This document shows, one piece after another, positions 31,741-43,557 of a stretch of 64,000 bases of DNA. The first letter of the stretch is position 1, and each line of letters begins with the position of its first letter. Under the pieces are notes generated by a model. The model was not told the DNA's origin. It was given only the letters and a program-made list of their open reading frames with translations, and did no database searches. A program made the translations under genes and the position numbers. The DNA is from Lindgomyces ingoldianus. Lineage: Eukaryota > Ascomycota > Dothideomycetes > Pleosporales > Lindgomycetaceae. Location of the stretch: NCBI RefSeq assembly GCF_010093535.1, contig NW_022985163.1, forward strand, positions 582,666-646,665. Reading direction: 5' to 3'.

Positions 31741-32733
31741 AAGGCCCGATGGTCGTGGGACGAGCCGAGTTTGGGGGAAAGCCCAGGTAAATGAGTAGGG
31801 GCTTCGTTCTGGTATTCTTATAGAGGGCTAATGGGTTCCCGTTTTGTTTGCTTTAGATTCCTGTTCCCATTCTATTCTATGTCGGAAAGAATCCTTATGG
31901 CGATGGATATGACCCCATACAGTCTCATGTCTCAAACATTTTTTGTGAAAGACCTAGCAAGGAGGGGTCTCTTGGGAGTGCTTCTCATGTTGCCTTCTCT
32001 TTCTACACGAGAGTTTCGTGGAGTGTGAAATGTTCCTCACTCTCACCTGATGGTCACTTCAATTCTCTAATGATATAATAGCCATCCTAAGCAGGTGGTT
32101 GTCCTGTTTTCGGTAGGCCCCTGGACTTGACCGCTATATCTTCCCTAACATCTACCGCCAAGGTAGAAGGCTAAGTGAGAGAGATCTATCGTCCCCGTAT
32201 TTGAACAGCTTACTGCCGATTTGAGCCCTGTTTAATTCTTTACTAAGGTCTATATATCTTCTCTCCCCACGCTTTCCTCCAATCATCCTACTCCCGAGTC
32301 GCACATATGAACTACAATCAGTTTTTGCTCCCAGCTCAACAGAGCAGAGATATAGCTTCCTACCTTTTAATCACTCTTCTTATCCTATTTTGTCATTAAT
32401 AGATTATCGGGTTCTCCAGCCCGTTCGCAAAGTCGGCTATAGCTACTTGATCTCTCCCCGGAGTTCTTCTAGCGTATAATAACTAAGCACGTAAGTAGGG
32501 TCAGAGTCCGCAAGGCCTGGAAGGCGCGAGCACTAGGCCGTAGGGTTTTCCTTTTTTTTTTCAATCAGTCCACGGTACATGCAGTAATTGGCCCAGGAAC
32601 CTTTGCAGTCTACCTCACAGAGTAAATCTCAGGTCGGGTTCAGCTAAGATCTACCTTAGGAACTACACCACTAGGACTTTCCTCAGAACTAGTATGGCTT
32701 GATGCCTTCAGTGCCGTTCTAGTGCTGCAAACG
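31741..32733. other. Intergenic, no gene seen
   Basis: About 1 kb of A/T-leaning sequence with only short frames and a T-rich run near 32550-32562. It may be further decayed sequence of the neighbouring relics, but I cannot align it to anything. Confidence 0.5.
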
Positions 32734-33230
32734 GGGCTCATGAGATCTTACCGACGCTGATTCGAAATACTGTCAACATCTTTGTAGACATCACCGAATG
32801 CAATACGAATGAAGAGCGAAGAGCTATCATCGATGCTATCACTTGGACAATTTCTACCGATTGCAAGGTAGTCTTCAATCTTGTTACAAATCCGTTGCCT
32901 AGGATATCAGCAAGCACGTAGAGGATACCGATGAAGCAAACGCCCTTGGTGTTGCGATTGTCATGGCAGATCATGAACTGATAACGCTTCTTCTTTTTCA
33001 AAATCGCTCAGTGTGGAGTAGAGCGTAGAAAGCATACCTTCAGATCCGTCTTGGCGCTGACCAGAAATTGCTGTCAATCACTAGTGAATTGTTTGAAGAG
33101 CTGCATTTGTATAATGCGAGTACGTTAGCTGTAAGAACAGCAATACAGAAGACGGTTATGATGGCCGACATAACACGTGGGCTCCTGAGGCGCTGTTTGA
33201 ACTTTGTCCGCTAGAAATAGGGACGCAGAC
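32734..33230 (+). pseudogene. Relic of a NACHT / ankyrin (NLR-like) gene
   Basis: Plus-strand frames, interrupted by stops and shifts, give EILPTLIRNTVNIFVDITEC, NTNEERRAIIDAITW and STDCKVVFNLVTNPLP, in the order expected of the Walker B region of a fungal NACHT domain (where intact genes read about FIVIDALDEC, then CKVFxTSR). A shifted frame then reads DEANALGVAIVMADHELITLLL, like an ankyrin unit. No start, Walker A or continuous frame was found, so it is a decayed fragment. Assignment rests on pattern similarity and is uncertain in detail. Confidence 0.45.
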
Positions 33231-33287
33231 GATACAGTATCTTCTTAGCTGTCAAACTTGGTGGAGATGCATAAATACTAAGGTACC

Positions 33288-34207
33288 CAGTGTTCAACAT
33301 GGGTGGGTATGTTACCTATGGGTAATTCATGGCATAAAAGTAGGGGCCACTAGAGCCTAGTTGACAGGTAACAGGTGAGCTTATATAGAGTTCTCTATCA
33401 AACCCGCCTAGCTAATTTAAGAGCAATTCACTCTAATCGCGGCTTAGCGCCTCACAGCGAGCAAAGTCACCTAAAAGTCATCAAAAGGTCGTTTAAAAGT
33501 AGTCAGTTCACCCTAAAATTTCATTCAACTATCTTAGCACTAAATCAATCCTCAAACAAGGCCTCTAGAGCGTCGTTCTCCTCAAAGCTCGGCGTCGCGC
33601 TTTTAGTGAGGCTTGCAATCTCATGATTACAACCCCTCAATGAGCCCCCTGCGTGCTGGCCGATTTTGATGACACCTGCCCTATCCCATGAGCCTATACA
33701 TTCATGAGCTTCAACGATGTCACTCTGAAGACGATTTCGTCGATCTGTTATGAGGATACCTGCTAGGGAGAAGATCCTTTCAGGCTCAGAGCCGATAGGG
33801 GGGATTGATAGGATATCGAGGGCCAATTTCCAGAGTCTTAGCCACCTCTCCTGTTGAATAGGGTTCAACCAGTAGCTGAATGGGTCTACATCCCCAGTAA
33901 CTTGTGAGAATTCGGCTGCTGCGACAACGGGATCAGCACTGCATTGGTGAGAAGCGCTCAAAGCAGGTGCGACGGAGAGGTTTTGGCTTTTTTGCGACGT
34001 GATGTGGCATATAAAAGGGATGGGCGGGCGACTTGTGTTCGCTACCTCAATTCACTGTCTTGGCACTGAAACTACCCCATTGGGTTAAGCTCTACCCGAT
34101 TAGGCTTATATTGGTGCCTGAGGCTCCTACCCATGGGCGCCCATCACCCATAGGTAGTGGGTAGCGTGGGTGTGTAGCTACCTACGACCCACCCATGTTG
34201 AACACTG
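33288..34207 (-). mobile_element. hAT-family DNA transposon remnant, 920 bp
   Basis: The ends are perfect 21-bp terminal inverted repeats starting CAGTGTTCAACATGGGTGGG, at 33288-33308 and 34187-34207. The flanking octamers aaggtacc (33280-33287) and agggtact (34208-34215) match at 6 of 8 positions, fitting the 8-bp target duplication of hAT elements. The only coding content is a C-terminal transposase fragment on the minus strand. At 920 bp it is far shorter than an autonomous hAT (usually above 2.5 kb), so it is an internally deleted, non-autonomous copy. It lies next to the NACHT relic. Confidence 0.88.
33545..33961 (-). pseudogene. hAT transposase C-terminal dimerisation domain fragment
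   Basis: An open stretch of about 138 codons without a proper start. It shows the hAT dimerisation signature: DPFSYWLNPIQQERW, then LALDILSIPPIGSEPERIFS, AGILITDRRNRL and ECIGSWDRAG. The catalytic part of the transposase is missing, so the fragment cannot act alone. It lies wholly inside the 920-bp element. Confidence 0.85.
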
Positions 34208-35456
34208 AGGGTACTACTAGTCCTGATACAGTTAAGGTGGAGAAGCGTTTTCTTCGTCAGACGAGCTACGCCGTTTATATTTGGGAAGATCTGTCCTGGA
34301 ATCTGCTAGAAGAAGCCTGGTCAGCATCTGTCGTGTTTATTGAACATCCCTTGCTGGGAACAAGTTTACACTTAATGGCCTCCTCTAGTGTGTCTTCTCT
34401 GAACTCCAACTCCACAATAAAATGCCTTAATCTATTGACCATCTTCACGATGCCCTTCTGAACGAGTTAAAGGTAATTGTTGAAGATCTGATTGACAGGT
34501 TCTGGTTTGCGCTGGGTCCTCGCCCTGGTGCGCTCTAGATTGTCTGGCCCCTCTTGGACTCTTGCATTCCTCCTGCGCTATTGTATGTCTGAAGCGGAAA
34601 TCTTGAGTTTATTTCTGATGTAATGCTCCTGGCTTCTTGCTAGAATAAGAGTTGTGTACATATCTGAATAGGTAGACTCTCTGAACGAATTGTACAGAAT
34701 CTTTATCTGGTCTGCCAACTCATCCAGTCTATGGGACCGCTTAGGGTATAAAGCTGTTAGGCAGGTCTATTTTATTTTGGTATTCTAGCTTCCCAGGCAG
34801 CAGCAGGGTCGGTGCGGACGGCATTTTGGGGGTATGATTAGAATCACCTTGGCGATTGTGAGGATTTTGATATCTCTAAACTGCGCTTTGGGTGTGTTTG
34901 TAGCGGTCGGTGTGTTGTTTGCCCTTCCAATCCTTGTTAAACCCATTTGTCTATTCTTCTACACCGGGGTCGCTCGCATCAAGACTGTTAGTGTTGGGTG
35001 AGGTGCTAGTGGCCTCATGTTCCGGCATTGATGCTCCTAGCGTGTCTTTCAAGCTCTCTGTATCCGCTCATACAGGCAATTTTGACAAAGTGGAGGAATG
35101 GGGTCTGAGATATGTTTGAGACTTGAATCTTCCCAAACGTAGAATCAGCAGTCTCGATGCCTGCGTGGCAATAACCAAACACTCTCGTGGCTGCCTAGGA
35201 CTTGGAAGCCCTACCTTCACGTTGTCGAGACGTGCGTCCACCTTATTGGCTCCGTGCAAGACCCCGCGTTTTGGAAGACCAGCTACAGAGTCTTGGCGGG
35301 AAGAAGTTGAGCAAAAGCAAGTTCAAGGCTGAACTGCGGGTGTGGAGGGTCACCTATCAAGCCTCCTAATTAACCTAGTCAGATAAATCTGCATTCATCA
35401 AAGCACATCAACCTCAGGAACCCAAATCTCAACAGCTCTCTACCCAACCAACTCCT
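34208..35456. other. Intergenic, no gene recognised
   Basis: About 1.25 kb between the transposon and the DUF7730 gene. The frame 34195-34461 starts inside the terminal repeat and has no motif. Others are short. Possibly remains of older genes. Confidence 0.5.
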
Positions 35457-36587
35457 TCAGATTCCACTATATCCCCTAACATACCTGAACGACGCCCCAG
35501 GATACCCCCCTTCCCACTTCTCCCCCCACCCCAGCCTAACCACAAACTCCCCCTCAACCCTCACCCGCGCCAAGCCATCCAGAAACGAAATCAACAGCTC
35601 CTGCCATAGATACATTGTCCCTGTCAACTCAACAATAAGCCTTTTCAAGTTCTCCATCTCGCTCAGCAGCTGGCACATTTTCCTTAACGGCATATCTCGA
35701 CTCGTGCACAAATACTCATGCAACTCAGGCGAAAAAGTGAATTCAAGGGATCGTATGCTTTGAAATCTGTGCGGGAGGATGGTGGGGAAGAGATTGATGA
35801 ATGTCAAGGGTGTGCTGAAGGAGAACGTGTTTGTGGTGTAGAGGAGCGGTGTTGCTTCGGAGTATCTGCGCCCCTGTCAGCGCGCCATAGACGGAGATGT
35901 GTGATGATGTTCGTACATCTGTCGACATGACTTTAATAGCGCTAGCGCTCTGTTCTTTCTCTGCCACCACCGCAAATACTGTTCCTCAAGATCCGACGCA
36001 CCTTGACATGTTGTATTTGAGGGGATGTAATAAATCTCGCCGTTTTCGTGGATCCAGACTGTACAGAGCGTGTGATCTATAATGCCTGCGTCTTTTCCGT
36101 ATTTGCATAGTTCGTGGTCCAAGCGGTGATAGAAATCCGGATGGGGCGTTGAAGTTCTTCGCCATGAAATCCGCATGCATGTTCTCAGTCGAGATGGTGG
36201 CCGTGTGTGGCTGGGTAGCAGACAGGGGATTATATGCAGGGTTTGATTCCCGAGTACGTGGGTCCAAATCTGGAGACGGAGTTCTGGGGGGAGTTTTCCA
36301 AGAAGGAGGGATTGGGATTGGGAGGCGGTTTTGTGGGTGCTGGGGAGGAGCCCACGGAGGAAGGAAGGATTGGGGATGGAGAGAGTTAGGGCGCGTGGTC
36401 TGTGAGGTGGGAGGGGAGGGGGGGGGTGGGGTTGAGTAGTTCTGCGCGTGTATGCGAAGGTTAGGATTGGGCTTTTGCGTGTCCAGTTGGTGAGGGTAGT
36501 TGTGATGTAGGTGTAGGGCTGGCAGATTACGAAGGACCAGGACTTTAGGAAGGCTTTATGGATCGGTCCACGAGGGCGAGATTCCAT
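35457..36587 (-). CDS. DUF7730-type protein
   Basis: Two exons on the minus strand, 36587..35917 and 35865..35457, give 359 residues. The 51-nt intron (GTACGA...GCAG) is required: without it the frame closes soon after LLKSCRQM, whereas splicing restores the canonical LLKSCRQIYSEATPLLYTTNTF order. The N-terminal 95 residues are Pro/Ser-rich. The domain starts with LLLGKLPPELRLQIWTHVLGN, the hallmark opening of the many fungal F-box-like DUF7730 proteins, and ends with LEFTFSPELHEYL and a Trp/Gly-rich tail. Biological role is unknown. These genes are often numerous and variable in Pezizomycotina. Confidence 0.82.
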
Positions 36588-36949
36588 GACTTGCGTCTTT
36601 AGTTCGGACGTTTGGTAGTTGATTTGGAAGGTAAGAGCGAGTAGTGGGAATGCGAGAGAATTGAGGTCGTCCCTAGTGTGGCTGTGTCGATACGAGTGGT
36701 GGCTGAACCATAGCGCCAGTTACGACTTACAACCTCCCGAACATTAGGGCTTGAAGAACTATGATCATTTAATCTAGACTATTAAGATAGTATGATAGCA
36801 AGATACTAACGATGTATCTTGCCGTCTCTGCTGTTATCGCACCAGGTCATCCTGGCACACTCTGGAGGCCTTTGGTCCAAGTACCAGCGCTGTTTTGACA
36901 TTAGTCGAGGCATTTATGAAATGCGTTGGAGAAGTAGAAGATGAGGAAT
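36588..36949. other. Intergenic between DUF7730 gene and decayed ankyrin gene
   Basis: About 360 bp; promoter of the minus-strand DUF7730 gene is expected here. Nothing else seen. Confidence 0.5.
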
Positions 36950-38479
36950 TCAGCCTGGAAGATTCAAAGAACGCTGCCTTGGCATCGCCTTGTCCAACTT
37001 CTCGGCAACATTCTCGTGGCCTCCCGCGTGCGCATGACCGACAGCAGTAAGATGCGCATTTCCCATCCAGTCTTTGCCAGTCGCCGAGAGATCGGTCCTC
37101 GGAGCTTGTAAGAGGATATCTACCACTTCCTCGTGCCCATTTGATGCAGCATGTATGAGTGCCGTCCATCCAAGCTCGGTTTGCCCATTGGCATCAAATC
37201 CGGGATGTCGCAAGAGAGTCTTCCCCACTCCCTCGTGCCCCTTGTAATGCAGCATCTATGAGTGCGTCTATCCGTTACTGTTCTGCATATTGGTATTAAC
37301 TCTAGGATGTCGCAAGAGTCTTCACCACTTCTTCATGCCCCTGTAATACACCATCCATGAATGTCGTCCATCCGCCCTTGGTTTTCACATTGGCATCGAC
37401 TCCGGGACATTTCAGGAGAAGCTCTCCTGTATTCGAATCTCCCTGGTTAACTGCCAACATGAGAGGCGTCTGCTCGTCATGATCTCGAGCGTTTACTTCA
37501 ACTGCCCGCAACCTCAAAAGGAGCTTCACTATTCCTGAATGCCCATTTTCGGAGGCATGATGGAGCGGTGTTTGCGCGTAACGATCTCGGGAATTGAGAT
37601 ATACGTCTTCGCGACCGCTGAGATATTGGATACCTTCAAAGGAACCGATTTTAGCCGCAAAGCCAGTAATGTTTGATCCTGTGGGTTGTATCCAAGATCG
37701 ACTCTGACACCTGATCATGCACCAAGTAACCTCATCATGTCGCTACCATCTTCTTCTACCGCAACCATTAATGGAGTTCTTCCAGACCTTCTGGCATTCG
37801 TATTGGCGCTTGATTCCAGGAGACTTTTGACAACTTCTTGATTTTCCCCCCTGGCTGCGGTGTGTAGCATATGGTCTTTGTCCTCATCCCTTACGTGTGC
37901 TTCCAGTACTTAGCTCGACCATAATAATCGGGACATTATTTCATACCCTTTTACAAAGGAGTAGTAGAATGCACCATGTCCGAGGGCGTCTAAAGCACCG
38001 GTGTCGATTTGAGGTACGGAAACCAGTCTTTTCAAGATTGCCAGGTGCCCTACCGTGGCTGCAAAATGCAAAGGTTGCATTCCGTGAATTGTTGCCAGTG
38101 TCGCATTGGCTCCGAGACGAAGTAATTCCTTGCCTGCCTCAACGTCTAGTTTCTGGCATGCAATGTGCAAAGGAGTAAGACCCACAATATCCCGTACGTT
38201 AATCATTTGGGAGCAAGGAAGATAGCCAGCAAAAGTATGCCACCACCTTTTCCATTGGCGGTGAAGAATCTGATGCAGCTAGATTGCACCTACGCAGTCT
38301 CGGAAGTCAGACTGGTAAATCTAATGCAACGGCAAGGATAAATAGCTGATGCAATCGGGGATCAGGCAGAGGCGGCGTTCTGCCAGACGCGTAAATCTGT
38401 CGAGGAATGGCATGTTCGTGTCCCCCGGGGCAATTCGTTGAAGGATCTGTCTTGCCCTAGAATGAATGGTGCTGTGCAT
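36950..38479 (-). pseudogene. Ankyrin-repeat gene, decayed
   Basis: The minus strand reads an N-terminal part MHSTIHSRARQILQR...FLDRFTRLAERRLCLIP, then ankyrin units: GLTPLHIACQKLDVEAGKEL, GMQPLHFAATVGHLAILKRL, HMLHTAARGENQEVVKSLL, GRTPLMVAVEEDG, YAQTPLHHASENGHSGIVKL, EQTPLMLAVNQGDSNTGELL, GWTTFMDGVLQGHEEVVKTL and GWTALIHAASNGHEEVVDIL. Frame is lost by a TAA stop near 37914, a shift near 37715 and a shift near 37315. At the last, one repeat reads GACTCTTGCG where its neighbour reads GACTCTCTTGCG, a 2-base deletion. Ankyrin proteins bind other proteins; the intact ancestor may have been an NLR or Pfs-ankyrin protein. Some breaks could be missed introns, though the CT deletion argues for decay. 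Confidence 0.72.
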
Positions 38480-38882
38480 TCCGTCGAGTTCACCCACTTT
38501 GTCATATCCGAAAAATTTCGTCGAGTCTATTCACTTCTATTCTATCTTCTAACGGGTCGTCACAGAACCTGAAATGCCATTCTAGGCTTACAAATGTTGG
38601 AAAAATTCGCCCATTAAGGCGTCCCCATGGCATGACTTATTCGGATTTTCTCTCTATTTTCTGTACGATGGCATATGGGGCACGTTGGATAAGTACTCTC
38701 CCTAAACTTTTCCGATGCAATCAGCCTAATTAGGAGAGACTGGATTCTTTGCTGTTCTACGTTTGTAAGTAGAACTTCCTTCCGCGCATACTCTCGTTGA
38801 TTATGGCTCTTTTCCCTTTCGATAATGGAGCTACATATCTACATGGACGCCATTGCTAGCCTATCAGCATTATGCAATTCCG
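38480..38882. other. Intergenic, no gene seen
   Basis: About 400 bp between two minus-strand genes. No coding signal. Confidence 0.5.
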
Positions 38883-39710
38883 TCATCCTCTCTTGATGTT
38901 TCTCTTCTCGTTTGGCTGCTTGATGGTCGTTGCTCCACTCCACATACCCGGACCCGGAATATCGTACCCACTGATCTTATGATGAATATCTACTAATATC
39001 CCCTTATCCTTCTCTCCATACAGTTTCTCACCCTGTACCCCTCCGTCAATCTTCGTCGACTTGGCACCCTGCGTTGAAACCTGTGCAGCAGCCTTTCCAA
39101 CCTTTAAATTTACGCACTGCGGATAAGCCTGGGCACCATCGGTTTCGTTTGCGACATGAAGTGCGATGATCTCGTGACGCAAGACATATGCACCGTCGGC
39201 GAGGTCGGATGGGACTTTGACGGTCCAGGTGAAATGATTGGCGATCAGGACATCAGTTGCCCATGTGCCCCCTAGTTGCTCCCACCCAGAAGAGTTCAGC
39301 CACCCTTGCTGATCTATCTTCACCCATCGCAACTTTTCCTTATCCACCCCCGCACACGTCGTGTTGCAACTTGCAAGATATGTCAATACCGGCCCTTTAT
39401 GGCTAACCGGCCACTCATTCCACCTTAACCTTAACATATCGCCTGCGGTCGTGTTGATGTGCAAGGATCCGGGTTTTGCGTTTATGTGACAGGTTATGTT
39501 GGCTGTGTTGAATTGTGCCGGCGAGACGAATATATTTCCGAGATTCGAGGCAGACCAGGCAGCGAGGGCAGGCGCGGGTGTGGTACCCTTAGCCATTTCG
39601 GGATCCCATCCTTGGTATACGGCTCCGGAGGAGGTAGTGATGTTGGTTATGCGGCCATGGGCGGAGACGAGTGGGAGGAGAAGTGTGATGAAGGTCGCAA
39701 AGGATCTCAT
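38883..39710 (-). CDS. AA9 lytic polysaccharide monooxygenase (formerly GH61)
   Basis: A single exon of 275 residues. The signal peptide MRSFATFITLLLPLVSA is cleaved before His18, which becomes the N-terminal copper-binding histidine. The second copper histidine is in PVSHKGPVLTYLASC. The conserved LRHEIIALH and the QAYPQCVNL motif (Gln and axial Tyr) follow. These mark AA9, secreted copper enzymes that oxidatively cut cellulose or other beta-glucans. Length is slightly above a bare catalytic domain; the last 50 residues (ending near ISGYDIPGPGMW) replace any carbohydrate-binding module. It is intact, in contrast to the broken genes on either side. Confidence 0.93.
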   Translation of the reverse strand: MRSFATFITLLLPLVSAHGRITNITTSSGAVYQGWDPEMAKGTTPAPALAAWSASNLGNIFVSPAQFNTANITCHINAKPGSLHINTTAGDMLRLRWNEWPVSHKGPVLTYLASCNTTCAGVDKEKLRWVKIDQQGWLNSSGWEQLGGTWATDVLIANHFTWTVKVPSDLADGAYVLRHEIIALHVANETDGAQAYPQCVNLKVGKAAAQVSTQGAKSTKIDGGVQGEKLYGEKDKGILVDIHHKISGYDIPGPGMWSGATTIKQPNEKRNIKRG

Positions 39711-40845
39711 CTTGAAGACTGAGAGGCGGAATCCACCTGGAATTGAGCAAACGGTTCAAACAACTAAATATGTACAAAGAAAATGATACTTCAAAAGTTG
39801 TCAAACCCGGATCGTTCCCTGGTAAAAGTATCGTTCTCATGTCCCGCGACTCATTAACATGCGGAAACAAAGGTCAGAAACCTGGTTAGGCAGCCCACAA
39901 ATTATACGTACCACAAGCTCCTTCATATCCGCTTCCACTCCGACCGCTTAAACTGATAAACCCGCTCATCCCACTAACTTCACTCTCCAGTTTTATTGTT
40001 CTCCACAAAAGTCATCGTTGCGTCGTTTATATTGTTGGTGTCATGATGCGCATCCCTGCAATTACCCCAGATCTAGACGAGTGCGTTTCATCTCGAATAT
40101 TGACGCTAATTGGTTCGCGAAATAACCGGGCATAGTATGAGTGCTTTGGGGATATGGAGGATGTGCGGACGGGGCGACGTCAAGCGGCACTTTAATAGAC
40201 GAGGGAGTTGTTAGGTGATATGATGAGAAACATCAAAAGTTGAGACTCAGTCTTCGGCATGTGCTGCAGGTATTGTGCATACCTTCAAGGTTTGAACCTC
40301 CCAGAATTGTCGAAAGATCGTTATCCATAATACCGATTCCTCAGAGAAATTGCAGTTTAAAGACGGCTGAATGCTTCGTACAATCTCATGAGACTCCCGG
40401 GATTTCTCAAGAAGATATTTGGATCAACTAAAATCTGGAAATATTAGACGTTAATCCTTCTTAGTATTTTTGAAGACAGGTTATGTGAACTCTAGGTAGG
40501 CGTCGGCGGCTCATGTGTCTGAAACTACCATAACCTGGAATGATACCCTGGCGGCTTAGACGTAGAACGCAACGAGTAGAGAAGGAGCGTCATATAATAG
40601 CTGCAAGCTAGTCGTAATCTCACAGTGTCTAGCAAAATTTAAATGCAACCCGAAGAACTTTCATAAGAGAAATGTCGTAGTCTCGAACGGACGAGTCTAG
40701 AGAAGAATATCAACCGACAAAGGAGAAGAAACAAGCACGAGAAGGAAAATAGGCTCTCTAAGTCTAGCGAGACGATAACGCCATCGCGCTAATGGTGTAT
40801 GTTAAGATTTGTATAAAGAAGCTAGCACTCTGAACTAAGCTTGGT
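39711..40845. other. Intergenic, no gene seen
   Basis: About 1.1 kb containing the AA9 promoter and the 3' flank of the Hsp70-like gene. Only short frames without motifs. Confidence 0.55.
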
Positions 40846-43557
40846 CTACCAAACTGAGGACCTATTGCTAAAGGGCGCTGAACTTCCATTTGGTAGATTA
40901 ATTCCGAACTTCCCAAAACCACCTTGCACGCCGTTGATATTCATACCCACTGGCAAAGGCTTTCTTCCTATTCCTCTTGATCCGGCATTTATTGTCGGAC
41001 CCTGTGCGGAGGGGAGGGAGTTCATCGGGAAATCCACATAGTCACCGTATGAGTTCGGATCTGGAGCCGCTGAAGCATGCCATTCTACCTTAATGGAATT
41101 ATCCTTGCTGAGCTTCACCCCCTGATGCCAGAGTTCGAAAGAGATGTCGGCGGCTCCGAGATTCACTTTAACGACGTAGTCTACGCGATGGTACTTCTTT
41201 CCGGAATTCCACCAGTGCCTGTTCTTGAGTTTGAACGTGGAAAGAGGAAGGGAAGAGAAGTCAGAGTCGACTTTGCAGATTGAGCGACACGCTTTCAGGG
41301 TCAGTGTATTGAACGGTGTTGTTTAGGTGGAGAGCTTACAAGAGCTCATGGTTAACGGGAGCATGCTTTTATCAACATCAGAACTGATGATTTCGGTTGG
41401 AAAGACTCGGGGAGGATTCGGGTTCTGTGGTGTTGCAGGTGAACATTTACGACGGAAATTGCGGACAATCGGATGGTCGCTTGAGACAGGTTCACCCTAC
41501 TATGATGAGATTCGACCCATACGCACGAAGGTGGGAGCCATACCTGCTTGATGAACCAGTCAATGTAGTCCATAATATAGATTTGGCCGTCGAGCGGATC
41601 CAGCTGCGTTCGAGCACCGTGATGAGCTGGGTTTTGGGGATTGTAAACCATCTTGCAGAGCGTCCCATAAGACGATCGACAGCAACGCCACCCAAGTACA
41701 GATTGGCCATTTTTTAGCTTTTGCACACGGTCTGCGACATTGCCTTTGCACACTACAAGCTGGGGATCTGGTGCGACTCGTATCTGCAAATTCCGGGCAT
41801 TGAAATGGCTTGCATTCCCAGACGCGTAACGGTCACGAAGGCGGTCTCGAACGTAGGCGGAGTTTCCAAGACCCCCAGAAAGAACCATGTGTGCCTACAT
41901 GCGTCAGCGATGCATCCGAAGTTACGCTCGTTAAACTTAGCATACCACCTGTTCCTGTGGCAGCTTCTGCTGAAGGCGGACAAACTGCTTGTCGATCATG
42001 TCAAAAAGCTTAACAATCTGGGATCTTGGTTAATACTTAGATCTATGTGCAAAGGCTTCACCGACCTGTGCGTCAAAAAACTGTCGGAGATCATCTCTAT
42101 TCATCGTCAATGCCATCACAAGTCTTATGGAGGGCGACGGACCTTCGAAAATTCATATCCCCGCCACGAATCCCATACTGGTCATTCATGTATTGGCGAT
42201 CGAGCTTAGGCACACGGACAGAAAAGGTCTCAGTATCGGCAAAGGATTCGTCGGAGCCATAATCGCATTTTGCGTTTCTATATCTGAGAGTTAGTATAGC
42301 GCTAGAGTTCGCCTATCCATACGTACTGGTATTCCTTGCTGATTCGCATTTCCCATGCAGTTTGGCTCAGATCCTCGAGGGCCATGGGCAATATTCGATT
42401 AGCAAGCTGCAGCCTCTCCAGCACGAACTTCTCAAAGAGACTGTCTAATTGGGCCGATCCGATGGTAGCACCTTAGGGCTCGAACGTTAGTAGACATACA
42501 TCTCGTTGTTGAAGAGCTTGTTACCAAAAACCGTGTCGATCTGTTGGAGATTTAAGGATCCCCCGAAGCTATTTGTATTCCTAACACGAAATACCGACAA
42601 ATCCTACTACAGGAGTTAATATCCACATGAAGTACGATAACACAGGAGAGATGCTCACCGTTGTTCCTCCTCCTACATCGCAGACGAACAGAATGTCATT
42701 TTCCTTTGCCAAATCAATGAGAGCTCAGTATTGAACAAGAACATATGATTTACCTGAAAAATGGCTGGGGTGTTCCGTGCGGTATGCACCGCGGCTGCTT
42801 CTGCCTCTGTCAACCCAATCACTGCACTATGACTTGCTACTTGACCGAAGCCCGCACGAGATATAATGCTCCGAAAGCGCTCCACTGTTGGGTTCGGCTT
42901 CCAGGTCGTAGGTACCGAAAATATGAATTCAATATTTGCGTCCTCCCACCGGCATGCAAGTTCGCCCTTTAGCCTTGCTTCGATACAGCGGTAGAGGAAT
43001 CGGAAGTAGTCGCAGTACCTGGATTGATTGTAAGCTATAAATAGAGGAAATGTGCTAGCAGTGAAGACGAGTACCATTTCTCCACTTCGTGGATGCGGGG
43101 AACCTTTGATGGATCGTTCGAAGTCCTGCGCATTTGTTCAAGTAGGTCTTCGTCAAGCATAATCTTAAACCACTCCCGGCTCTCACTCCCATCACCACCT
43201 TGTTCCTGTGCAGTTTCGGCTAGGAATCCCCAGGACGATGGTGTCGATGATCCTTGCGGATATACAAGAAGGGTAGGGACCTAAGCACATGTCTTAGAAT
43301 TTAAGGTAAAGAGATAGGTTATTACTATATGGGGCTAGGTACCTTGTTTTCATTCGCTTGCGTTCTTCCAGGCCACCTCTGAATGTGTCTCACGCTGTCT
43401 AGCGCTCCTGTTGATACGTTGCAAAAGGCAACCCCGGTACCTAAGAGAAGTTTCAGATAAGTAAGCGATTAAAGATGAAAGTACAAATGTCCTTACAGGT
43501 CATGCCAAAGTCTATCGAGACTACTAAATCCGGTCTACGGATTGGCTCACTCATCAT
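40846..43557 (-). CDS. Hsp70-like (HSPA12-type) actin-fold ATPase, 13 exons
   Basis: Minus strand exons 43557..43497, 43440..43343, 43280..43075, 43018..42754, 42703..42659, 42603..42525, 42471..42327, 42277..42143, 42096..42066, 42017..41949, 41894..41544, 41496..41340 and 41291..40846; all joins keep frame and give 695 residues. ATPase signatures: VVSIDFGMTCTGVAFCNVST (phosphate 1), LFVCDVGGGTTDLSV (phosphate 2) and MVLSGGLGNSAYVRDRL (adenosine). The QRWPGRTQANENKVPTLLVYP segment is typical of the fungal Hsp70-related group. The classical peptide-binding domain is not recognisable; the C-terminal 250 residues carry KLKNRHWW and a Gly/Pro-rich tail. These proteins are numerous in fungi and often linked to stress or allorecognition gene sets; no specific role is known. 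Exon of 31 nt is very short but needed. Confidence 0.87.
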
